In this document: piece after piece, positions 40,101-51,830 of the stretch | Position numbering within the stretch: the stretch's first letter is position 1 | How the letters are laid out: every line of letters starts with the position of its first letter | Assembly (NCBI GenBank): GCA_963971305.1 | Contig: OZ020307.1 | Coordinates: 59,455,702-59,519,701 of the forward strand | Source: Arcuatula senhousia | Lineage: Eukaryota; Mollusca; Bivalvia; Mytilida; Mytilidae | Length of the DNA: 64,000 nucleotides | Direction: 5' to 3' | Program-made: the position numbers and the translations under genes | Notes under the pieces: generated by a model | Seen by the model: only the letters and a program-made list of their open reading frames with translations | Databases searched by the model: none | What the model was told of the DNA's origin: nothing

Positions 40101-42720
40101 GTTTTTGGTCTCGCGCTATAATAAGCGCTACACGCTCCATTTAGCGCTTACTTTTTTGCGCAACATGTCTATTTGAAGAACATACTTTGTTTTGCTAAAT
40201 ACTTCTTATAGTTTTAATCTGGTACACAATACCGCACGAACAATAGATTTTTTCAGGACGCCAATTTTTTGACGTTTTTTCTAAAACCGAATAAAAAAAA
40301 ATGAAAGATATGGGGATATATTAAAAGGTCATAGGCGCTATGCGCTTATTTTTTGTTGTAATACCTTGCGCAACATGTCTACTTTTGAATGATACTCTAT
40401 TTTAAGAAATACTACTTATAGTTTCACCAGAAAACATCATACCGCCCGAATGGAAGAATTTTCTAGAGCGTCAATTTTATGACGTTTTTCTCGAAAAACA
40501 AGTGAAAAACATGTAAGAAAGTTTTTGGTCTCGCGCTATAATAAGCGCTACACGCTCCATTTAGCGCTTACTTTTTTGCGCAACATGTCTACTTGAAGAA
40601 CATACTTTGTTTTGCTAAATACTTCTTATAGTTTTAATCTGGTACACAATACCGCACGAACAATAGATTTTTTCAGGACGCCAATTTTTTGACGTTTTTT
40701 CTAAAACCGAATAAAAAAAATGAAAGATATGGGGATACATTAAAAGGTCATAGGTGCTATGCGCCTATTTTTTGTTGTAATACCTTGCGCAACATGTCTA
40801 CTTTTGAATGATACTCTATTTTAAGAAATACTACTTATAGTTTCACCAGAAAACATCATACCGCCCGAATGGAAGAATTTTCTAGAGCGTCAATTTTATG
40901 ACGTTTTTCTCGAAAAACAAGTGAAAAACATGTAAGAAAGTTTTTGGTCTCGCGCTATAATAAGCGCTACACGCTCCATTTAGCGCTTACTTTTTTGCAC
41001 AACATGTCTACTTGAAGAACATACTTTGTTTTGCTAAATACTTCTTATAGTTTTAATCTGGTACACAATACTGCACGAACAATAGATTTTTTCAGGACGC
41101 CAATTTTTTGACGTTTTTTCTAAAACCGAATAAAAAAAATGAAAGATATGGGGATATATTAAAAGGTCATAGGCGCTATGCGCCTATTTTTTGTTGTAAT
41201 ACCTTGCGCAACATGTCTACTTTTGAATGATACTCTATTTTAAGAAATACTACTTATAGTTTCACCAGAAAACATCATACCGCCCGAATGGAAGAATTTT
41301 CTAGAGCGTCAATTTTATGACGTTTTTCTCGAAAAACAAGTGAAAAACATGTAAGAAAGTTTTTGGTCTCGCGCTATAATAAGCGCTACACGCTCCATTT
41401 AGCGCTTACTTTTTTGCGCAACATGTCTACTTGAAGAACATACTTTGTTTTGCTAAATACTTCTTATAGTTTTAATCTGGTACACAATACCGCACGAACA
41501 ATAGATTTTTTCAGGACGCCAATTTTTTGACGTTTTTTCTAAAACCGAATAAAAAAAATGAAAGATATGGGGATATATTAAAAGGTCATAGGCGCTATGC
41601 GCCTATTTTTTGTTGTAATACCTTGCGCAACATGTCTACTTTTGAATGATACTCTATTTTAAGAAATACTACTTATAGTTTCACCAGAAAACATCATACC
41701 ACCCGAATGGAAGAATCTTCTAGAGCGTCAATTTTATGACGTTTTTCTCGAAAAACAAGTGAAAAACATGTAAGAAAGTTTTTGGTCTCGCGCTATAATA
41801 AGCGCTACACGCTCCATTTAGCGCTTACTTTTTTGCACAACATGTCTACTTGAAGAACATACTTTGTTTTGCTAAATACTTCTTATAGTTTTAATCTGGT
41901 ACACAATACCGCACGAACAATAGATTTTTTCAGGACGCCAATTTTTTGACGTTTTTTCTAAAACCGAATAAAAAAAATGAAAGATATGGGGATATATTAA
42001 AAGGTCATAGGCGCTATGCACCTATTTTTTGTTGTAATACCTTGCGCAACATGTCTACTTTTGAATGATACTCTATCTTAAGAAATACTACTTATAGTTT
42101 CACCAGAAAACATCATACCGCCCGAATGGAAGAATTTTCTAGAGCGTCAATTTTATGACGTTTTTCTCGAAAAACAAGTGAAAACATGTAAGAAAGTTTT
42201 TGGTCTCGCGCTATAATAAGCGCTACACGCTCCATTTAGCGCTTACTTTTTTGCGCAACATGTCTACTTGAAGAACATACTTTGTTTTGCTAAATACTTC
42301 TTATAGTTTTAATCTGGTACACAATACCGCACGAACAATAGATTTTTTCAGGACGCCAATTTTTTGACGTTTTTTCTAAAACCGAATAAAAAAAATGAAA
42401 GATATGGGGATATATTAAAAGGTCATAGGCGCTATGCGCCTATTTTTTGTTGTAATACCTTGCGAAACATGTCTACTTTTGAATGATACTCTATTTTAAG
42501 AAATACTACTTATAGTTTCACCAGAAAACATCATACCGCCCGAATGGAAGAATTTTCTAGAGCGTCAATTTTATGACGTTTTTCTCGAAAAACAAGTGAA
42601 AAACATGTAAGAAAGTTTTTGGTCTCGCGCTATAATAAGCGCTACACGCTCCATTTAGCGCTTACTTTTTTGCGCAACATGTCTACTTGAAGAACATACT
42701 TTGTTTTGCTAAATACTTCT
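31161..42720. repeat. Fourteen-monomer tandem duplication, 2 x 5867 bp
   Basis: At least twelve private variants recur at exactly 5867 bp: cttttaaatg 31161/37028, ccgcctg 31221/37088, short A-run 31498/37365, ttca 31937/37804, gtcatat 32364/38231, cccaaatgg 32481/38348, attttttc 33751/39618, cattaaaagg 34871/40738, gcac 35130/40997, ctgc 35204/41071, accaccc 35831/41698, gcacct 36151/42018, gtgaaaacatg 36311/42178 and gcgaaac 36595/42462. Copy 1 is about 31161-37027 and copy 2 starts at about 37028. The left breakpoint lies between 30731 and 31161. Copy 2 stops matching after 42465 and before 42721, where a 4-bp insertion absent from copy 1 appears. Both copies contain the three-monomer repeat at 32330-34850. 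This is the largest higher-order unit in the window. Confidence 0.92.
32330..34850. repeat. Three-monomer duplication X-Y-Z, 2 x about 1258 bp
   Basis: Monomer X is the most divergent unit seen (catatgcg, gcgaaac, cccaaatgg, gaaagatttt, gctaaacg and catattttatttt, seven substitutions plus A-run length). Monomer Y has ttgcacaac, a lost G giving cccaatgg, and tctatttg. Monomer Z has gcgcttatt. The order X-Y-Z occurs twice: gtcatat at 32364/33622, ttgcac at 32821/34080 and gcgctt at 33216/34475. The second X has an extra base (agattttttc, 33749). The whole pair was then copied to 38.2-40.7 kb by the 14-monomer duplication. Confidence 0.88.
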
Positions 42721-45700
42721 TAATTATAGTTTTAATCTGGTACACAATACCGCACGAACAATAGATTTTTTCAGGACGCCAATTTTTTGACGTTTTTTCT
42801 AAAACCGAATAAAAAAAATGAAAGATATGGGGATATATTAAAAGGTCATAGGCGCTATGCGCCTATTTTTTGTTGTAATACCTTGCGCAACATGTCTACT
42901 TTTGAATGATACTCTATTTTAAGAAATACTACTTATAGTTTCACCAGAAAACATCATACCGCCCGAATGGAAGAATTTTCTAGAGCGTCAATTTTATGAC
43001 GTTTTTCTCGAAAAACAAGTGAAAAACATGTAAGAAAGTTTTTTGGTCTCGCGCTATAATAAGCGCTACACGCTCCATTAAGCGCTTACTTTTTTGCGCA
43101 ACATGTCTACTTGAAGAACATACTTTGTTTTGCTAAATACTTCTTATAGTTTTAATCTGGTACACAATACCGCACGAACAATAGATTTTTTCAGGACGCC
43201 AATTTTTTGACGTTTTTCTAAAACCGAATAAAAAAAATGAAAGATATGGGGATATATTAAAAGGTCATAGGGGCTATGCGCCTATTTTTTGTTGTAATAC
43301 CTTGCGCAACATGTCTACTTTTGAATGATACTCTATTTTAAGAAATACTACTTATAGTTTCACCAGAAAACATCATACCGCCCGAATGGAAGAATTTTCT
43401 AGAGCGTCAATTTTATGACGTTTTTCTCGAAAAACAAGTGAAAAACATGTAAGAAAGTTTTTGGTCTCGCGCTATAATAAGCGCTACACGCTCCATTTAG
43501 CGCTTACTTTTTTGCGCAACATGTCTACTTGAAGAACATACTTTGTTTTGCTAAATACTTCTTATAGTTTTAATCTGGTACACAATACCGCACGAACAAT
43601 AGATTTTTTCAGGACGCCAATTTTTTTCCGTTTTTTCTAAAACCGAATAAAAAAAATGAAAGATATGGGGATATATGAAAAGGTCATAGGCGCTATGCGC
43701 CTATTTTTTGTTGTAATACCTTGCGCAACATGTCTACTTTTAAATGATACTCTATTTTAAGAAATACTACTTATAGTTTCACCAGAAAACATCATACCGC
43801 CCGAATGGAAGAATTTTCTAGAGCGTCAATTTTATGACGTTTTTCTCGAAAAACAAGTGAAAAACATGTAAGAAAGTTTTTGGTCTCGCGCTATAATAAG
43901 CGCTACACGCTCCATTTAGCGCTTACTTTTTTGCACAACATGTCTACTTGAAGAACATACTTTGTTTTGCTAAATACTTCTTATAGTTTTAATCTGGTAC
44001 ACAATACTGCACGAACAATAGATTTTTTCAGGACGCCAATTTTTTGACGTTTTTTCTAAAACCGAATAAAAAAAATGAAAGATATGGGGATATATTAAAA
44101 GGTCATAGGCGCTATGCGCCTATTTTTTGTTGTAATACCTTGCGCAACATGTCTACTTTTGAATGATACTCTATTTTAAGAAATACTACTTATAGTTTCA
44201 CCAGAAAACATCATACCGCCCGAATGGAAGAATTTTCTAGAGCGTCAATTTTATGACGTTTTTCTCGAAAAACAAGTGAAAAACATGTAAGAAAGTTTTT
44301 GGTCTCGCGCTATAATAAGCGCTACACGCTCCATTTAGCGCTTACTTTTTTGCGCAACATGTCTACTTGAAGAACATACTTTGTTTTGCTAAATACTTCT
44401 TATAGTTTTAATCTGGTACACAATACCGCACGAACAATAGATTTTTTCAGGACGCCAATTTTTTGACGTTTTTTCTAAAACCGAATAAAAAAAATGAAAG
44501 ATATGGGGATATATTAAAAGGTCATAGGCGCTATGCGCCTATTTTTTGTTGTAATACCTTGCGCAACATGTCTACTTTTGAATGATACTCTATTTTAAGA
44601 AATACTACTTATAGTTTCACCAGAAAACATCATACCACCCGAATGGAAGAATCTTCTAGAGCGTCAATTTTATGACGTTTTTCTCGAAAAACAAGTGAAA
44701 AACATGTAAGAAAGTTTTTGGTCTCGCGCTATAATAAGCGCTACACGCTCCATTTAGCGCTTACTTTTTTGCACAACATGTCTACTTGAAGAACATACTT
44801 TGTTTTGCTAAATACTTCTTATAGTTTTAATCTGGTACACAATACCGCACGAACAATAGATTTTTTCAGGACGCCAATTTTTTGACGTTTTTTCTAAAAC
44901 CGAATAAAAAAAATGAAAGATATGGGGATATATTAAAAGGTCATAGGCGCTATGCACCTATTTTTTGTTGTAATACCTTGCGCAACATGTCTACTTTTGA
45001 ATGATACTCTATCTTAAGAAATACTACTTATAGTTTCACCAGAAAACATCATACCGCCCGAATGGAAGAATTTTCTAGAGCGTCAATTTTATGACGTTTT
45101 TCTCGAAAAACAAGTGAAAACATGTAAGAAAGTTTTTGGTCTCGCGCTATAATAAGCGCTACACGCTCCATTTAGCGCTTACTTTTTTGCGCAACATGTC
45201 TACTTGAAGAACATACTTTGTTTTGCTAAATACTTCTTATAGTTTTAATCTGGTACACAATACCGCACGAACAATAGATTTTTTCAGGACGCCAATTTTT
45301 TGACGTTTTTTCTAAAACCGAATAAAAAAAATGAAAGATATGGGGATATATTAAAAGGTCATAGGCGCTATGCGCCTATTTTTTGTTGTAATACCTTGCG
45401 AAACATGTCTACTTTTGAATGATACTCTATTTTAAGAAATACTACTTATAGTTTCACCAGAAAACATCATACCGCCCGAATGGAAGAATTTTCTAGAGCG
45501 TCAATTTTATGACGTTTTTCTCGAAAAACAAGTGAAAAACATGTAAGAAAGTTTTTGGTCTCGCGCTATAATAAGCGCTACACGCTCCATTTAGCGCTTA
45601 CTTTTTTGCGCAACATGTCTACTTGAAGAACATACTTTGTTTTGCTAAATACTTCTTAATTATAGTTTTAATCTGGTACACAATACCGCACGAACAATAG

Positions 45701-46868
45701 ATTTTTTCAGGACGCCAATTTTTTGACGTTTTTTCTAAAACCGAATAAAAAAAATGAAAGATATGGGGATATATTAAAAGGTCATAGGCGCTATGCGCCT
45801 ATTTTTTGTTGTAATACCTTGCGCAACATGTCTACTTTTGAATGATACTCTATTTTAAGAAATACTACTTATAGTTTCACCAGAAAACATCATACCGCCC
45901 GAATGGAAGAATTTTCTAGAGCGTCAATTTTATGACGTTTTTCTCGAAAAACAAGTGAAAAACATGTAAGAAAGTTTTTTGGTCTCGCGCTATAATAAGC
46001 GCTACACGCTCCATTAAGCGCTTACTTTTTTGCGCAACATGTCTACTTGAAGAACATACTTTGTTTTGCTAAATACTTCTTATAGTTTTAATCTGGTACA
46101 CAATACCGCACGAACAATAGATTTTTTCAGGACGCCAATTTTTTGACGTTTTTCTAAAACCGAATAAAAAAAATGAAAGATATGGGGATATATTAAAAGG
46201 TCATAGGGGCTATGCGCCTATTTTTTGTTGTAATACCTTGCGCAACATGTCTACTTTTGAATGATACTCTATTTTAAGAAATACTACTTATAGTTTCACC
46301 AGAAAACATCATACCGCCCGAATGGAAGAATTTTCTAGAGCGTCAATTTTATGACGTTTTTCTCGAAAAACAAGTGAAAAACATGTAAGAAAGTTTTTGG
46401 TCTCGCGCTATAATAAGCGCTACACGCTCCATTTAGCGCTTACTTTTTTGCGCAACATGTCTACTTGAAGAACATACTTTGTTTTGCTAAATACTTCTTA
46501 TAGTTTTAATCTGGTACACAATACCGCACGAACAATAGATTTTTTCAGGACGCCAATTTTTTTCCGTTTTTTCTAAAACCGAATAAAAAAAATGAAAGAT
46601 ATGGGGATATATGAAAAGGTCATAGGCGCTATGCGCCTATTTTTTGTTGTAATACCTTGCGCAACATGTCTACTTTTAAATGATACTCTATTTTAAGAAA
46701 TACTACTTATAGTTTCACCAGAAAACATCATACCGCCCGAATGGAAGAATTTTCTAGAGCGTCAATTTTATGACGTTTTTCTCGAAAAACAAGTGAAAAA
46801 CATGTAAGAAAGTTTTTGGTCTCGCGCTATAATAAGCGCTACACGCTCCATTTAGTGCTTACTTTTTT
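40997..46868. repeat. Seven-monomer tandem duplication, 2 x 2936 bp
   Basis: Shared variants at a constant shift of 2936 bp include gcac 40997/43933, ctgc 41071/44007, accaccc 41698/44634, gcacct 42018/44954, taattatag 42721/45657, gggc 43271/46207, tttccg 43628/46564 and ttttaaatg 43738/46674. The W variants upstream (cattaaaagg at 40738) are not copied, so the left breakpoint lies between about 40806 and 40997. The block starts inside copy 2 of the 14-monomer duplication and carries its variants, so it formed afterwards. No third copy follows 46868. Confidence 0.9.
42721..42724. repeat. 4-bp aatt insertion variant (first of five)
   Basis: Half B normally reads cttcttatagtt; here it reads cttcttaattatagtt. 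The same 4-bp gain is found at 45657, 47337, 47760 and 50266. The first two are linked by the 7-monomer duplication. The others show spread of the same variant to nearby units rightwards only. Confidence 0.7.
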
Positions 46869-49800
46869 GCGCAACATGTCTACTTGAAGAACATACTTTG
46901 TTTTGCTAAATACTTCTTATAGTTTTAATCTGGTACACAATACCGCACGAACAATAGATTTTTTCAGGACGCCAATTTTTTGACGTTTTTTCTAAAACCG
47001 AATAAAAAAAATGAAGGATATGGGGATATATTAAAAGGTCATAGGCGCTATGCGCCTATTTTTTGTTGTAATACCTTGCGCAACATGTCTACTTTTGAAT
47101 GATACTCTATTTTAAGAAATACTACTTATAGTTTCACCAGAAAACATCATACCGCCCGAATGGAAGAATTTTCTAGAGCGTCAATTTTATGACGTTTTTC
47201 TCGAAAAACAAGTGAAAAACATGTAAGAAAGTTTTTGGTCTCGCGCTATAATAAGCGCTACACGCTCCATTTAGCGCTTACTTTTTTGCGCAACATGTCT
47301 ACTTGAAGAACATACTTTGTTTTGCTAAATACTTCTTAATTATAGTTTTAATCTGGTACACAATACCGCACGAACAATAGATTTTTTCAGGACGCCAATT
47401 TTTTGACGTTTTTTCTAAAACCGAATAAAAAAAATGAAAGATATGGGGATATATTAAAAGGTCATAGGCGCTATGCGCCTATTTTTTGTTGTAATACCTT
47501 GCGCAACATGTCTACTTTTGAATGATACTCTATTTTAAGAAATACTACTTATAGTTTCACCAAAAAACATCATACCGCCCGAATGGAAGAATTTTCTAGA
47601 GCGTCAATTTTATGACGTTTTTCTCGAAAAACAAGTGAAAAACATGTAAGAAAGTTTTTGGTCTCGCGCTATAATAAGCGCTACACGCTCCATTTAGCGC
47701 TTACTTTTTTGCGCAACATGTCTACTTGAAGAACATACTTTGTTTTGCTAAATACTTCTTAATTATAGTTTTAATCTGGTACACAATACCGCACGAACAA
47801 TAGATTTTTTCAGGACGCCAATTTTTTTACGTTTTTTCTAAAACCGAATAAAAAAAATGAAAGATATGGGGATATATTAAAAGGTCATAGGCGCTATGCG
47901 CCTATTTTTTGTTGTAATACCTTGCGCAACATGTCTACTTTTGAATGATACTCTATTTTAAGAAATACTACTTATAGTTTCACCAGAAAACATCATACCG
48001 CCCGAATGGAAGAATTTTCTAGAGCGTCAATTTTATGACGTTTTTCTCGAAAAACAAGTGAAAAACATGTAAGAAAGTTTTTGGTCTCGCGCTATAATAA
48101 GCGCTACACGCTCCATTTAGCGCTTACTTTTTTGCGCAACATGTCTACTTGAAGAACATACTTTGTTTTGCTAAATACTTCTTATAGTTTTAATCTGGTA
48201 CACATTACCGCACGAACAATAGATTTTTTCAGGACGCCAATTTTTTGACGTTTTTTCTAAAACCGAATAAAAAAAATGAAAGATGTGGGGATATATTAAA
48301 AGGTCATAGGCGCTATGCGCCTATTTTTTGTTGTAATACCTTGCGCAACATGTCTACTTTTGAATGATACTCTATTTTAAGAAATACTACTTATAGTTTC
48401 ACCAGAAAACATCATACCGCCCGAATGGAAGAATTTTCTAGAGCGTCAATTTTATGACGTTTTTCTCGAAAAACAAGTGAAAAACATGTAAGAAAGTTTT
48501 TGGTCTCGCGCTATAATAAGCGCTACACGCTCCATTTAGCGCTTACTTTTTTGCGCAACATGTCTACTTGAAGAACATACTTTGTTTTGCTAAATACTTC
48601 TTATAGTTTTAATCTGGTACACAATACCGCACGAACAATAGATTTTTTCAGGACGCCAATTTTTTGACGTTTTTTTCTAAAACCGAATAAAAAAAATGAA
48701 AGATATGGGGATATATTAAAAGTTCATAGGCGCTATGCGCCTATTTTTTGTTGTAATACCTTGCGCAACATGTCTACTTTTGAATGATACTCTATTTTAA
48801 GAAATACTACTTATAGTTTCACCAGAAAACATCATACCGCCCGAATGGAAGAATTTTCTAGAGCGTCAATTTTATGACGTTTTTCTCGAAAAACAAGTGA
48901 AAAACATGTAAGAAAGTTTTTGGTCTCGCGCTATAATAAGCGCTACACACTCCATTTAGCGCTTACTTTTTTGCGCAACATGTCTACTTGAAGAACATAC
49001 TTTGTTTTGCTAAATACTTCTTATAGTTTTAATCTGGTACACAATACCGCACGAACAATAGATTTTTTCAGGACGCCAATTTTTTGACGTTTTTTCTAAA
49101 ACCGAATAAAAAAAATGAAAGATATGGGGATATATTAAAAGGTCATAGGCGCTATGCGCCTATTTTTTGTTGTAATACCTTGCGCAACATGTCTACTTTT
49201 GAATGATACTCTATTTTAAGAAATACTACTTATAGTTTCACCAGAAAACATCATACCGCCCGAATGGAAGAATTTTCTAGAGCGTCAATTTTATGACGTT
49301 TTTCTCGAAAAACAAGTGAAAAACATGTAAGAAAGTTTTTGGTCTCGCGCTATAATAAGCGCTACACGCTCCATTTAGCGCTTACTTTTTTGCGCAACAT
49401 GTCTACTTGAAGAACATACTTTGTTTTGCTAAATACTTCTTATAGTTTTAATCTGGTACACAATACCGCACGAACAATAGATTTTTTCAGGACGCCAATT
49501 TTTTGACGTTTTTTCTAAAACCGAATAAAAAAAATGAAAGATATGGGGATATATTAAAAGGTCATAGGCGCTATGCGCCTATTTTTTGTTGTAATACCTT
49601 GCGCAACATGTCTACTTTTGAATGATACTCTATTTTAAGAAATACTACTTATAGTTTCACCAAAAAACATCATACCGCCCGAATGGAAGAATTTTCTAGA
49701 GCGTCAATTTTATGACGTTTTTCTCGAAAAACAAGTTAAAAACATGTAAGAAAGTTTTTGGTCTCGCGCTATAATAAGCGCTACACGCTCCATTTAGCGC

Positions 49801-49974
49801 TTACTTTTTTGCGCAACATGTCTACTTGAAGAACATACTTTGTTTTGCTAAATACTTCTTATAGTTTTAATCTGGTACACAATACCGCACGAACAATAGA
49901 TTTTTTCAGGACGCCAATTTTTTGACGTTTTTTCTAAAACCGAATAAAAAAAATGAAAGATATGGGGATATATT

Positions 49975-49986
49975 AAAAGGGCGCCT
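49975..49986. repeat. 13-bp deletion removing left arm of B dyad
   Basis: The sequence runs attaaaagg directly into gcgcctatttt, lacking tcataggcgctat. The left arm and centre of the B dyad are gone while the right arm remains. This is the only unit with this junction in the window. Confidence 0.8.
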
Positions 49987-50172
49987 ATTTTTTGTTGTAA
50001 TACCTTGCGCAACATGTCTACTTTTGAATGATACTCTATTTTAAGAAATACTACTTATAGTTTCACCAGAAAACATCGTACCGCCCGAATGGAAGAATTT
50101 TCTAGAGCGTCAATTTTATGACGTTTTTCTCGAAAAACAAGTGAAAAACATGTAAGAAAGTTTTTGGTCTCG

Positions 50173-50190
50173 CGCAATATTGAGCGCTAC
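50173..50190. repeat. Rearranged A-dyad spacer (gcaatattgagcgc)
   Basis: The normal gctataataagcgc reads gcaatattgagcgc in this one monomer. Three clustered substitutions create caatattg, a new 8-bp perfect palindrome. The unit length is unchanged. The cluster suggests one event, such as templated repair within a hairpin, more than three independent mutations. Confidence 0.55.
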
Positions 50191-51830
50191 ACGCTCCATT
50201 TAGCGCTTACTTTTTTGCGCAACATGTCTACTTGAAGAACATACTTTGTTTTGCTAAATACTTCTTAATTATAGTTTTAATCTGGTACACAATACCGCAC
50301 GAACAATAGATTTTTTCAGAACGCCAATTTTTTGACGTTTTTTCTAAAACCGAATAAAAAAAATGAAAGATATGGGGATATATTAAAAAGTCATAGGCGC
50401 TATGCGCCTATTTTTTGTTGTAATACCTTGCGCAACATGTCTACTTTTGAATGATACTCTATTTTAAGAAATACTACTTATAGTTTCACCAGAAAACATC
50501 ATACCGCCCGAATGGAAGAATTTTCTAGAGCGTCAATTTTATGACGTTTTTCTCGAAAAACAAGTGAAAAACATGTAAGAAAGTTTTTGGTCTCGCGCTA
50601 TAATAAGCGCTACACGCTCCATTTAGCGCTTACTTTTTTGCGCAACATGTCTACTTGAAGAACATACTTTGTTTTGCTAAATACTTCTTATAGTTTTAAT
50701 CTGGTACACAATACCGCACGAACAATAGATTTTTTCAGGACGCCAATTTTTTGACGTTTTTTCTAAAACCGAATAAAAAAAATGAAAGATATGGGGATAT
50801 ATTAAAAGGTCATAGGCGCTATGCGCCTATTTTTTGTTGTAATACCTTGTGCAACATGTCTACTTTTGAATGATACTCTATTTTAAGAAATACTACTTAT
50901 AGTTTCACCAGAAAACATCATACCGCCCGAATGGAAGAATTTTCTAGAGCGTCAATTTTATGACGTTTTTCTCGAAAAACAAGTGAAAAACATGTAAGAA
51001 AGTTTTTGGTCTCGCGCTATAATAAGCGCTACACACTCCATTTAGCGCTTACTTTTTTGCGCAACATGTCTACTTGAAGAACATACTTTGTTTTGCTAAA
51101 TACTTCTTATAGTTTTAATCTGGTACACAATACCGCACGAACAATAGATTTTTTCAGGACGCCAATTTTTTGACGTTTTTTCTAAAACCGAATAAAAAAA
51201 ATGAAAGATATGGGGATATATTAAAAGGTCATAGGCGCTATGCGCCTATTTTTTGTTGTAATACCTTGCGCAACATGTCTACTTTTGAATGATACTCTAT
51301 TTTAAGAAATACTACTTATAGTTTCACCAGAAAACATCATACCGCCCGAATGGAAGAATTTTCTAGAGCGTCAATTTTATGACGTTTTTCTCGAAAAACA
51401 AGTGAAAAACATGTAAGAAAGTTTTTGGTCTCGCGCTATAATAAGCGCTACACGCTCCATTTAGCGCTTACTTTTTTGCGCAACATGTCTACTTGAAGAA
51501 CATACTTTGTTTTGCTAAATACTTCTTATAGTTTTAATCTGGTACACAATACCGCACGAACAATAGATTTTTTCAGGACGCCAATTTTTTGACGTTTTTT
51601 CTAAAACCGAATAAAAAAAATGAAAGATATGGGGATATATTAAAAGGTCATAGGCGCTATGCGCCTATTTTTTGTTGTAATACCTTGCGCAACATGTCTA
51701 CTTTTGAATGATACTCTATTTTAAGAAATACTACTTATAGTTTCACCAGAAAACATCATACCGCCCGAATGGAAGAATTTTCTAGAGCGTCAATTTTATG
51801 ACGTTTTTCTCGAAAAACAAGTGAAAAACA

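Noticed and set aside
31161..46868. Block duplications as an assembly artefact
   Set aside because: Copies differ at scattered positions (for example the 42721 insertion against 36854) and the offsets are constant. Genuine duplication is preferred, though only long reads can exclude a collapsed or expanded assembly.
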